This document shows, piece by piece, positions 44,769 to 57,100 of a stretch of DNA of 64,000 nucleotides. The stretch comes from Gorsachius magnificus (taxonomy: Eukaryota > Chordata > Aves > Pelecaniformes > Ardeidae): assembly GCA_034008185.1 (NCBI GenBank), contig CM067084.1, positions 71,086,612 to 71,150,611 of the forward strand, written 5' to 3'. A model generated the notes under the pieces. That model saw only the letters and a list, made by a program, of their open reading frames with translations. It did no database searches and was not told where the DNA came from. Position 1 is the stretch's first letter, and each line of letters opens with the position of its first letter. A program made the position numbers and the translations under genes.

Positions 44769-47700
44769 GACTATATTGGAATAGGTGCATGAATGCATTT
44801 TAAGATAATATTTTGATAAATACTCTGAAATGGGTAGTTTTTTGTTCTCCAATGTACAAAAAATATTTCTATGGAAACGTTGACTATAGGTCATTACAAA
44901 CGTGATGCTGAAAGATGTCCCAATCAGATAAATTTACCGGGCAGGTAAAGTGTCCACCAGTTCTACGTTGCTGAGGTTCAATGATGTGCTCTCCCACCTA
45001 CCTCTTGTCTACATAAGCTGTTATTTAGGAATAGCTGTTGCCTTTTAAATTAATTACTTTTATCTTTATCAGAAGCTATCAAATTTAAACAAGTCCTTGT
45101 TAATCAGTGAAGCATCAAGCTTTCCACTTAGCATTGTGTAACAACTTGGACAGAAATCTACACCAGAACAAGATTAAATGTAGCAGGAACAAGCTCAGGT
45201 ACTTCTGAATCACGGAACATTTTGTATCAGAGATGTTTAAAACTCACCAACAGCAGGTAAGAGCCTTGGTGCTGACATAGTTTATCTCCTCAGCAATGTG
45301 GCCTGCTACACTCATCTGATTTTTACGTTTGCTGTTCGTAAGAGGTTGCCTCCAGTTCATGGTCTTGCCCTTATCTTCAAGAGACTCCAGGCAGGATTCA
45401 TCAGACCAAATGTAGACTCCTACATCTGAGTGAGTCATCACAGGCTCACTGTGCTGTCAGTGAAGACAAATAGGTGCTTGATGGCAGAAATCTTCTCCTG
45501 AGGTCAATGCCTAAAATAGCGTCGAAAAATCTTACCCAGTAGTGCTTATTTTTTCCTGTTGACTATATCTGGGTAAGATGAATTTCACCCGCGCACAACT
45601 AAACTCTCTGCAGCAAAGGGAAATAGTGGTCTGCTGACTCTAAACACCAGCTGGATTATTACAGAAGACACTCTACTGCAAATATTTCTCCTGCTGGGAT
45701 TGACTGAGTGAACAGACAAGTGACAAACATGTTACAAGACCTAATGAATGTTGGAGGAGGTACTAGCTACAGGGAGAGCTGCATGTGAATGTACACAGGA
45801 CATGGCAATATAGCAGGAGATACAAGCTCAGCTGCTCTTCTCAATTTGGTAACCTGCCACGCAGCTCTTATTTTATCCGAGTATAAATGTTCAATGAGTA
45901 CAAATGCTCAATGTAAAGGCCCTATTTCGTAAGTCAGTGACATTGGCTTCCTACTCCTCTTCTGAGAACAATTCAAATATTTCATATTAAATCAGTGCAT
46001 ATGTTGTTCCTGGTTATCTCTGAGATCACGTAGTACTCCACATGAGCTGAAAATAAACACTTGGGACATTACAACTACTGCTTTTTACAGTGAAAAGTCC
46101 TGCTGGAGAGTAAGCATTTCTAAATGAAGACTCTTGCATTTAGAATTTGGTTCTCTACCAAGTCTAGCAGAGAGTGTTTCCTGACTTTTGTGGCAATGAA
46201 AATGTGCATACTGATTATTTTTCTCCATACAGCCTACTATCACTTGTCAACAAGAGATGGATGTTTCTATGTGTCCTCTGAGAAATATTGAAAGCTGCTA
46301 CATAGGGAATTTCTTTCCTTACCTAAACAGCTTCTGGCAACAAAATAGGATATTACTATTCTTTCCACGTGAGCTAGGGGCCTTTGCAAAAGTATGCTGA
46401 AAACATGTCTGTCAATTTAATAATTAGGCAGATACCAGCTTTCATTCAGTGGATCAGAAATAATGTACTGATTATCTAATGCTATATTGTTTTGCAGACT
46501 GATTGAAACACTGTAGTTGACTCCAAGCTTTCTGATTTCTTTCATTATCATTAACATGATTTTCTGTTCAGTGGGTTTTTTTTAATAGTAATTGGTGCTT
46601 AGGATTTATTACCATTGTGGTGCAATCTATGCCAATACTAGGAATTCCATGGCTTTTTACCATTACACCAGTCTGCATGGTTTTGGATTAATGATACTCA
46701 TGAGAATAAGTAGATTGTTAACTGATTATAATAAAGTTTACTGTGTAACGTGGTTTAACTGATGGTCTTCTGATTCAAAATGGCAACACTGGAAGTAATT
46801 CAATAGAGTGAAATAAGTTACTTGGGCCTGAAACTAGTAAAGGGGAGGGGAGACCTGGGATATTTTGAGGGTACAATGGTCTTGCTGAGACAACTGCATG
46901 TGATCCACCAGTGCTGCCCATGACAGCGAGTGAGTTATTCAGCTGATCAGTAGTTTCACCTGACGGGGAGCCGAGTACCTCATTGAGCTCACTTGCTATG
47001 GTCAATATTGATTACAGCAAAAAAGTAGACACCATGATATTTAGGCACTCAGATTTAGATATCTACAGCCTGAACTGTCTTCCTTGAGCAGACCAAAAGG
47101 CAGTGAATACTTCGAAGCCCACTGGACCATGGTCCTGAAACTCATTTTTTCTCTTTCCATCTTTACTCAGTCCCACTTAGAACACTTATGAGTTTGAATT
47201 TGTGAAGAGGCTTGTTCTGAAATTACTGTTTCAGGAATGTGGTGGTTTGAAGTTGCCATCCTTTACAAACTTGAAGGACATGTCTTTTTAAAAGCCTTCA
47301 CAGCAAACTGGCCTGTAATCCTGGGTATGGTGCCTTTGGAAAGAGAAAATAAAATACAATGGTCATATAAATCTACCTTGCTACACCTAGAGTATTCAAT
47401 AAGAATTTTGCTGCCATGTTGTCTCTTGTATTTCTAAGAAAGACACCTTCCTTATTCATTTCTTTCAAGCCTTCCAGGCTTTTCTGTTGGAGGCGCAGGT
47501 TGGTAACACTGCAGAAATCATGAAAACATACTTTGGCCATACTTCTGTGGAACAGCCTTCAATGGGGCATTCATTCACTTTCCAAGTGTTTGGCCAGAGA
47601 GAATGAAGGCTGAGACATGGTCTGCGGCAAAAAGATTTTACTCCAAGTTCTCCAACCCATATCTCCCCTGTAGACAATGGCAAACACAGTTAAATATTGC

Positions 47701-50700
47701 AGTATATGGATGATGGGATGCATAAGTAGCAGTTTACGTTTCCAGGAGTTCAATTCTGAGTACTGGTGACTCAGCTTCTACAATTCCTATTGGTATGGGA
47801 TGGGCATTTTTTACTTGTTACAGGTAGGAATACCTGACAACTAAAAGCTTTTATAAAAATGTGGTTACAAGTTTCAGAAAATGCTACTCCCTCATGAAGG
47901 ACAGGGACTCAATCTGCAAGACGAACTTCACACAGCAAGGAGGACTTGTAGGAGTATAGATAGGTATGTTAGGCTGTTTTCCATATCCTGACTTGAAAGA
48001 AACTTCTTATGAATTGTTTTAGAGAGAAATCTAACACAAAATTAAATTAGGTGTACATATATTCCTCTAGATATACAGCTACCACCTTTTCTACTTAATC
48101 TTTTATTAATCCCATCTGCTGTGCAATGTAGCCATGCTACAGCTTGTGACTGACTTCCAGGTATGTTTGGAGAAGACTACGCAGCTGGGAAACATGGACT
48201 ATGCTTTCCAAACATGGGAAACTCCTTCTCTTAGGGAAGAATGAGAGGATGCCCTAGTAGGTGAAACCCAAATAGCACTTGTATTGCTCAAGATATTGCA
48301 TCTCAGCCCTCAGACCAGACACACAACTCAGTCTTGCATTGATCAAAGCCTTAAGCTAGAAATATTTTTAACTCCTACATTTATAAACTTTCCACTGTGC
48401 TTTGACTGGCTGTACTAGCAGGAAAAACCAGAGAGTGATATGTCAGGCTAAATGGCTGTTATCAGATACTCCCATAGAGCTTCAAAAATAGATGGTGAAC
48501 ATGTCTGGTAATTGCCATATTTAGTCTCTGGATGGTTCCTGGTCCTTCTGCTGAGCTGTTCAGCTCATTCTTCAACGCACATATGCCCATGGAGATTTGA
48601 ATCCGTATCTCCTCATCCATCTCCTTCTTCCACACTGGCTAAGACAAAAGTTGCAGTATCATGCTTGTAGATTGAAAACATCAGACTGGATTGCAAGCTG
48701 TCAGACATTCAAAACCTATGAAAAATAGTTCAGCTCCCATTCCTGTTAGTATGGGGTGGTGATTTTTAATTTAAATCCACATTAATTTGTAATAACTGCA
48801 GAATCTGTTTTTAAAAAAATATGCTGGCAAGCACTTTCTCTTGCTACTTTCTAGCAGAAATATTACAGCTTCTTTTGACCATCTCTACTGAGGGGAAGTT
48901 ACTTAGCTAGATCAAACGTATGGACTTAATATTTCAAGATCCCATGCTAAATCTTACACAGGACATAAACATGAAAAGCATGATTTAAGCACCATTGAAG
49001 CTATAATATACAGACATCTCGTTCAGCTGCTGCCAGACCTGTCTGGTTATAATGCTCTCCAGAAACCCATAATTCTGCTTCTGTGTGTGCCCATGACAGC
49101 TCTAGCTGAGCCTGTGTCCTTCAGAAAATGTCGATGTCATACAGGGCAGGGGCAAACAGAAATGCCCAAAGAGCTTCTGGGCAAGCCTAGATGCTTGACG
49201 AGGTCCAGCCACTTAACAGTCCTGCTCCACCCTGGCTAACCGCACTTCCTAAGAAGCAAACTTGATTTGCCTGGATGGATTTTTTTTTTTTAAGTTAATA
49301 CAGCTACGAGGCTTCCCCAGCCTTATCTAGCTTGTTCTAAGCCACTATCTTTGCCCAACCGAGCACTGCAACACTGGGACTTTCTTCACTTGTTCCCACA
49401 GGGTCCTGATCAGACATGCATAAAAAGGGTCCTTTATGGAGATTAGTTGCAACAATTTCCCTTGGAAATGTGGACAGTGATGGTGCCCTGCTTGAATAAA
49501 AAGCCTAGTCCTTAGAACAAACCAAGCAGTAAGACCTCACTTCTACTTCTTCCCAGAAGAGGTTCCTAAACTTGTCAGCATAAGGCCAACATTTTGATGG
49601 AAGAAGGGTCATTGCACACAAAGCATCAGTTTTCATTGAAATTTGACTTGCGTACATTTCTCGGTCTACTGTTCCCTTTTGTAAGCAACCCTTTTTGGGT
49701 TGATGGCCATTTTCAACACTCTTTTAGGACATCTCATCTCTTCCACATACAACTCAGAGTTCAGCTACCCAACACCATGCTCAATTCTTTCTTCAGGAGC
49801 TTCTCTTGCGGGTGCCTTACGCAGTTATTCAGCCTAATTATAGTGCTCCCAGCAAAATAAGTGGCTTATAAGATGGTCAACATTTTGTGTAGAGGAAAGA
49901 AAGTTGCATCACCATGGTGTTTCACCCTGTGATGTCCTCTTTATTTGTGAAGGCATGGAATGGCGTAATCTACTCAGATAAAACTTGCAAGTTTTCTTGC
50001 CTAACAGAAGTATTTTTTTTTCCTAAATTTCAATGAGCCCACAAACTTCTGTCAGCTGCATCTCTTATTGCTGAACTTCAATCAAACACATTCTGAGTGT
50101 CCGACAATTAAAGCATTAAGTTGAGCTTAGTGTCTAATTGGAGAGAATTTTCTCAGCAAGTACAAAGGGGCACTGTCTACTGCCTTCAGTCATGTTAGCT
50201 TTCAGTAATAGAGACAGGTAAACTAATCCTTTCTTTCCAGCCAGACTACTCTGAAAATAGGCCAGGTCCCAGTGGGAACAAAAGATGCTCCTAGAAAAGT
50301 CTGTAATTAGACAACTTCAACCGCTCTGCACAAATACCTCATTAAAGTTCCACTATGATCAAGTCTGCTGATGCATGAGACAGACATAAACATCTCAGCT
50401 GAAAGCTGTATTTTCTTTGATTCATTCTTTGAAGCAAATATTGCAGAGACTGTTTATCTCTCTAATCCAAGCAGATAGCCGTTTTTCTTCACTGATAACC
50501 CAATCAACTGTCTATTGTAGCTGACAGAGTATTTTCCAATAATTTAGAACCATCCAATAATTTGGATCAGGCCCCAAGACAGGCTAACACAGGGCCTGCA
50601 GAATAAACTCCCAGTAGCTCTTAGTTCCTTCATCTCAGATGGAGGCGGTGTCTGCAGCTGTGCCTGGCCACTGACGCAAAATGAATGCCAGCTAGATTTT

Positions 50701-52739
50701 TCTTCAAAGTTTATATCCATTCACTGATGCTAAGTCTGATACTTCAGAAAGTAAGATCAGAATGAATGTCTGATTTAGGATTAAGCGTGGGAGAAAGAGG
50801 AGCAAACATGGTAATTGTGTTCATTTTTTCTAATTTATTCACAGTGTTCTGCATTGTCTGCCTTTTTGCAATACAGCTGTTGGCAAGTGAAACTCAAATT
50901 ATCTCTTGTGTAATATAGATTACAGTGATTACGACCAAGTATTTTGCTTGCACTAGGATCTTAATCATTGACACCAATACTTGATTTTACACTTACTCCC
51001 CACCCCACAAAACCCCACCCACTGAACCCAGTCAATGGTTTCTGCTGAGCACAAGGTAGCCCTGGTTAGCTTGCTGCTTCTATGTGATTCACTGTTAGAT
51101 TGAAAAATCAATTTTCCCCTTTTAAGGGTGATGGTGTCAACTCCTGCCAGTACCTTGTAACTAGGCTGTGTGTCTCAGCTGGCAAAGGGAAGCAGAGCAG
51201 CAATCTCCCTCCCTGGCTAAATAACCAGCAATGCTAGGGAAAGTTTGGTTTTCAGGAGAGAAGTCCTTGGAGACTAATGACAGTGAAGTGGGATGTAATT
51301 TGTTCATATTATATTTTTTTCTAACTGCTACAACACCCCTTTGGAAAGAACCTGGACCTTATTAAAATGAACTGGGGAAGATGGGAGAGAAAGGTGGAGG
51401 CTGAAGCTGAAAATCTGAAGCTTTATTTTAAGATATTCACAGAGAAAACATATGATTGTGATGTCAATCAGAATAATCAAAAGAGATTTAAAGAGCAGAG
51501 ACAAGTCTGCAGCTGAAGAGGAGAAAGAGGGAAAGGGGCAGGCTTGTGAGACTTTATTTTGCGTAGGAACCAATTACACATTTTATTTTTAATACAGCCA
51601 TCTCTACACTGTTTCTAGGCTTTTTATTTTAGGGATTTACCAAAGAGTTGTGGTGTTCAAGGCTTGTTTTGAAGCTCGCTGCACTGCAGTTTGCTGTTAC
51701 AGATCCTGGGGACTGACAGATGCTCTGATCCTTCTTGGTGCAGTGCCAAGAGTGGCAGCAGGTAGTGAACTACGCTGCGTGCCACCAGCCCATCTGGCAT
51801 GTCCACACATTAATTAGTTCTCAAGAGTAGGTCCTCCTGAGCCCACCTATTTGCTACTTTCATTGACTACTGCCTCATCTCATTAACCAATACTCGCTTC
51901 TGCAGACTCCTGGTAAAGCCAGTTAGTAGATCTGTAGCGAGTAAACCTAGAAATACAGCTTTTTGTAGCATTGAAATTCTAAACTTAAAGGCCTGCAAAG
52001 CAAGGATGGCTGCCTGACTTTTACAGTTAGCACACTGGAGACTGAACTGCTGGCTTAGAAAAAGATCATGCAGCATCGATGTACTGAAACCTGAATAACT
52101 GACAGAGACTTGGGTCTCTCCTCCCAGATGTGTTCTCTCTCTCCATCCTCACTGCTGTTAGTTGGTGCAGAATGACTTCCTGCCATAATATCTTAATGTG
52201 ATGTTTGGAAGCATGTCCCTCTTCTCTAGCACGAGTTTGGGAAGAGAGGACGAGTAACTGGTCATTTCACTCCAGACAAAAGTAGTGAGAGCTATGAAAA
52301 AAAAAAACCCAAAACAATTAGATTTATCAGCTACTTTTCAGTGACTTTTTCTGCTTTAACTGTGTCCAACTAGAATGTAATCCCCGTTATCTGCCTTAAA
52401 CTGAGAAGAACCTGACAGAAGTCCTCCACGTGCTCTGTGCTTGTATTTTTCTTCATGCTCATCAATTATTTCAAGACACACTCCTATCCCTTGGGAATTT
52501 CACACAGCTATGGTCATCCTTTGCCTTTCACATCAAACTTCTGGCCTAGCATGTCCTTACCCTTTCCAAATCCCTGGGAAGCTCTCTCTCCCTATGTCAG
52601 GTTTTGTCATATGTTTCTTAATAAGCCATTCTTAGGCTTGCAAATGTTGATCTTGCCTGATAGACACTTGGTTTTGATTTTACCTGAACTAGATTGCTAT
52701 CAGTTGCAGGCAAGAGCTTGTTCAAGCCTTGGACACAGT
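44769..52739. other. Long unique stretch, no gene recognised
   Basis: About 8 kb of AT-rich sequence with only short frames lacking domains and no recent repeat. A faint resemblance to old CR1 near 47340-47440 was too weak to annotate. This is the largest repeat-poor block in the window. Confidence 0.4.
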
Positions 52740-52791
52740 TTATATACATAATATATAAATAATATATAAATAATAAATAAACAGATGAGAT
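52740..52791. repeat. AT-rich simple repeat
   Basis: TATATA and ATAAATA units over about 52 bp, almost without G or C. Confidence 0.85.
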
Positions 52792-53931
52792 TATAAGCAA
52801 ATAAGGGATATATATTTTTTATGGCTAGAGCTCCTTTTAGTGCTTGAAAAAAATCCTTTCTCCTCAGAACTGGAATCAGTTGCCTAAAATAGGTTTTGAG
52901 GACCAGCTGGGATGCCTTAGGCTGTCCCACCTAGCCTCCAGCTCTGACTCAGCATGCCTATGTCACTTCAGAGAATTATCATATCACACCTCTCTTAAAA
53001 ATGTATCCATGACAGATAACGTTGATATTATACCTCTAGACCTGCTTTCTTTGGGATCAAGTTTTGTTTAAATTTCTAAAGCAGAACATGAAGCAGAGTT
53101 AGAACTAAGTTAGAACTTAGAACCTAAGTTTGCTCTGGCTAAATCCAGAGGAGACTCTATTGGTCCATCAGCGTTTTTCCACATCATCCAGAAGCTATAT
53201 CACCATGTGAACGGTGGGTGTGTGTTATCCTGAGCACCATGCCACTGTCTCAGCTTTGCTGCTTCCAGAGCAGAGCTGGCTCATACCCAGTGAGCATCAG
53301 TCCCTGAGGGGTTGTACCACATCTCTACCAGCCACAACTGTCCACCTTTACAGGTGAAGGGATCTGAATAACTGTTCCCATGGAATATGCTTTGTGTATA
53401 ATAACATCTTTGAACCCCAGGTGTCTTCTGCACAACTAGTATCTGAGCTAAGCATGATGACCGTAAACCCAGGTGATAGCAGTGACGCTCCCCTGCGTAG
53501 TAGCTCAGGAAAGGCAGCCTCTGGAGAGAAGGTGTCTGATGTTTACACAGGTCGGGGAGGTGCTTTCTTCTTCTCATGGTGCAATAAGGAAAGGTGGGTG
53601 AGAGAGCAGGATGTATATCTGGAGTAGTCTTGAACCATTCTGTCCTTGGTTGCAGTTTGGCCCCTTGTTCCTGCTGGTGGAAACTAGAGCAGCACCTGAG
53701 AGCTCTGAGCTGCAAACGAGAGCAGGTCTGTTAAGCTGCACAGGAACCAGCCCACCTGTACTGGGGTACTTACATACTTCCAGGTATGGAGCCATATAAA
53801 GCCAGTATATTATTCTGTGTACCGCAATTGATAGCACCCTTAAATGTTTAGGTTACTTGCTGCTTTAAACCTCTGCACACTTCCAAATTATGGGCCCAGT
53901 ATGTAAAACCTCTTATTCAAAAAGGTCTCTC
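52792..53931. other. Unique sequence, no gene recognised
   Basis: A 144-codon frame on the minus strand (53281-53715) has no recognisable domain. Nothing else was seen. Confidence 0.4.
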
Positions 53932-53953
53932 ATATATATATATATATATATAT
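53932..53953. repeat. (AT)11 microsatellite
   Basis: Eleven AT units, then the degraded continuation CTATATCT. Confidence 0.95.
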
Positions 53954-54012
53954 CTATATCTCCAACCTGCTTACAGCTGGCAGCAATTCTAATACTAGTA
54001 AGTTTATAGATC

Positions 54013-54137
54013 TGATGGGGCTCTGAGCAACCTGATCTAGTTAAAGATGTCCCTGCTCACTGCAGGGGGGTTGGACTAGATGACCTCTAGGGGTCCCTTC
54101 CAACCCAAAACATTCTATGATTCTATGATTCTATGAT
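54013..54137 (+). mobile_element. CR1 3' tail, strongly 5'-truncated
   Basis: It holds GATGGGGCTCTGAGCAACC, GGGGGGTTGGACTAGATGAC and a terminal octamer tail, all nearly identical to the 3' ends of the copies at 16940 and 36519. Only about 125 bp were inserted. The high similarity indicates the same young subfamily. Confidence 0.93.
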
Positions 54138-57100
54138 CACTTTGGGAAACATTTTTCCAGGTTGTGATGCCCAGAATGCTTGCCCTCTAAAGAAAAACAT
54201 CTCTTCTAACATGAAGGTGCATGCTTGCTAAAAATGAATGGAAAACATTACTCCGATACAGGAGCTGAAGAATTTGTCTCTCAGAGCCATGCATGTGCAA
54301 TCTCACCAACACGGCAGACCCTCATGAGTGCTTGCTCTTCAGCAAGAAAGGAACATGCGGGGAGATGTCTGCAGCTCAGAGCCTGGGGAGGGGCTGAGAC
54401 TTTGCTTCTGCTCGTGCCCAGCCCAGCAAACTTACACCCCTGCAGCTATAGCATGGGCTCTGTGTGGTGTGGCAAGGTGAATATTCATATGATGTATATC
54501 ACGATGAAAATGTATATCCAGTAAAAGTAGAATTGCTATAAGATACAGCTAAAGGAGAAAGTCTTATAGTATGGTGTTGCAGAATGACCAACATACTTCC
54601 ATAATCAATTAAAAATCAAGTATAATCAGGTACAGAGAACTATTGGTTTTTTTGGTTTTTGTCATTGCAGATTTCAAAACTCACTACTTTTTTTTCTTAA
54701 AAGGAGACATTTTGCAGGCATAACACAGAATTTTACAGAATGTGTTTTCTTATGTAGTAATGCTGTATCCACATTTTTGTTTAGCTCTAGGCAAGTGTTG
54801 GTAGACATTTTAAGAGAATGATTAAACCCTGGAGAATTATTCACGTTACCATCAAATTAGAGGATTTTCTGTGCTCATAGTTTCTCTGTCTTCTAGCAAT
54901 ACCTTTTGCTGGAAGTTAAGGGACATCTCCTCCTGTAGTTCTCAGAGATGTAGCATAGACTCCCTGGAGGTAGAGCTTATGAAACAAAAAAGTCACAGAG
55001 AAGATGCTGAGACAGAAAGGGCAAAAGTGGAGCGGAGGAGGGAGAAAACTCACCAGCGAGACCGTACATCTGCTCAGCAGAGACAAGCGCACGGTGGAAT
55101 GAAGCAGGTCTGAAAGAGAAAAGAAACAACTGTCAAGGTAGATAATTGTTTTGATGTTTTGCCAGACGAGTGGGTGTTCACAACGGTCTGAGGAGAGTGT
55201 AAGTGATTTTGCAGGTGGTCCCAGGAAATGGAAGAGAGCCTGGGGACAGTGGTGAGGGAAGCGGATGTGTGGAAGATTTGGGAATTTATTGCGGTCTGGG
55301 TAAATATACACAAATCTGAACGTGAGCTTGAATCTGCTCAGGCTTCTTAAGGAAACGCCCTACATCTTACTGTGGTGATAGGCAACCACCATAGAAAATT
55401 ATTTGGACACTCACTCATAAGGAAGGCAGTGCCTGAATGTTTTTGCAATGTAAAGAGACCCAAACTAAAAGCCAGTTGAGGGATGGAGAATTTCCAGTCC
55501 CATGTTGATTTGTTCTAATATGTAATTAACCTCACTTGATATTCTCAAATCCTCAAATTTGTCTTGAATTTTCTGAATTTTGCTTTCAGCTGCCAGCTAT
55601 TGAGTTACACTGTGCTTTTAGCTGATGCCTCATAGATTTTACTAGTACCATCTCACGGTCTTGGGTGATTTTTTTTTTTTGGTTTGGTTTGGTTTGGTTT
55701 TGACACATCAGTCTCATGCAGCGGATGTAAGAAAATATTTCCTCCCCCAGTTCATGTGTGTGTGTTTCAGGGGCATTTGGATTTTCTGTTACCCCTAAAA
55801 AGCTCCTAAAACACTTTTATATTTCTCAACGGCACAGATCCTTAGTATAAAGCGGGGTGAGGTAGAGAGAAGCCGATTATTGTTTCATAACATATCATAA
55901 CATACCTTAACACAGGACAGTAGGGGCTGTAAAAACTGGTGCTAAAGTTGGTCCATTCACACCCTGTTTTGCTTCTACCCCCTACGGCTAAAGTCTGCAT
56001 CTGATATGAAAAACATCATATAAATTTGAACAAATAAGAGTTCACATCCCACCACACATTATGGTCCATGAACAAAATATAGACCACGATGTGAAAATGA
56101 AAACTCCTAAAATTCTGATTTGATGTGGATAGCTTTTGTACTTCAGGACAAAGCTTGGCAAGTTGAGTATATTTATTTGCTGAAAGCCATCTGCTGAAAA
56201 AGATTTGATGTTGAACTGTAATTCCAGGTTATTACTGCAAATTCTGCAAAGGAAGGAAGTGGGAATTGACTACTTATTTTTCAGCCAGTCTAGACTAAAT
56301 GAGAATGACAAGCACTGGGAAAAGAAACATCATTTCAAATACCGGGTGCTGCCTCCTGGGAAAGAAGCAGAAATAATTGACGTCTGAAACTAAACTACTC
56401 ATTAAGATGGACATGTGTATTAGAGAACCTGTGGATGAACAACAGGATTGACTTCAGTCAGAAATTTTTTTTCTCATTCTCAGTGTAGAAAAATATCAGC
56501 GGTGAACAAAATAGATCTACACTGAAGCCAACACCACAGGCCACCCCCCGGGTGAGATAATTTTATACCCAAGTTTTCTTGAGAACTAGACCAAGGCAAG
56601 TTGCCAGAGCTATTTTTGTGGTTCCTCAGCTTGTCCTTCCACTGGGACAAGACTGTTCACTGAAGTTAGGGTAGGAATATAATCTTCTTTCGCCAACCAG
56701 CATTGTTTTGCTCATTATAAGCTTGGCTGTGTCTCTGGCTATTGCTCTAAGCCTGCCTTGGTTTTCTTTCATGTCCTTTAGTGATACCTAAGTCTTCGAG
56801 CTGTCTGAAGGTGAGCATCATTTAATGGGCAGTATGGTTGCTGTTCCACTGCAGAGCAAGGCATGCTTATCCAGTTAATTAAAGCAGAGGGGAGAAATAA
56901 GTACATAAATTTACATAAATGTACAGACCCTTTTACTTAATGCTGTGAGGGGTCAGCAGGGCAGAACCAAGGAGGATGCCAGCTGGGCAGGCTGCAATGT
57001 CCCCAAGCTAGCCCTGAGTCCCAGCAGCCAAACCCCAAGAGGGGATGGATGTTCTCCAGGCCCTTACATCATTTTTCCAAATGATGAAGGGGCAGACCAT

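Noticed and set aside
47230..47440. Possible plus-strand old CR1 reverse-transcriptase fragment
   Set aside because: A few words resemble the TGGAGTACTGTGTCC region, but order and spacing could not be followed beyond about 40 bp.
53281..53715. 144-codon open frame on the minus strand
   Set aside because: No recognisable domain, and frames on the opposite strand overlap it; treated as chance.
54871..55113. 80-codon frame with a glutamate- and arginine-rich coiled-coil-like stretch
   Set aside because: An acceptor-like site lies just upstream, but there is no partner exon or recognised family, and purine-rich DNA gives such residues by chance.
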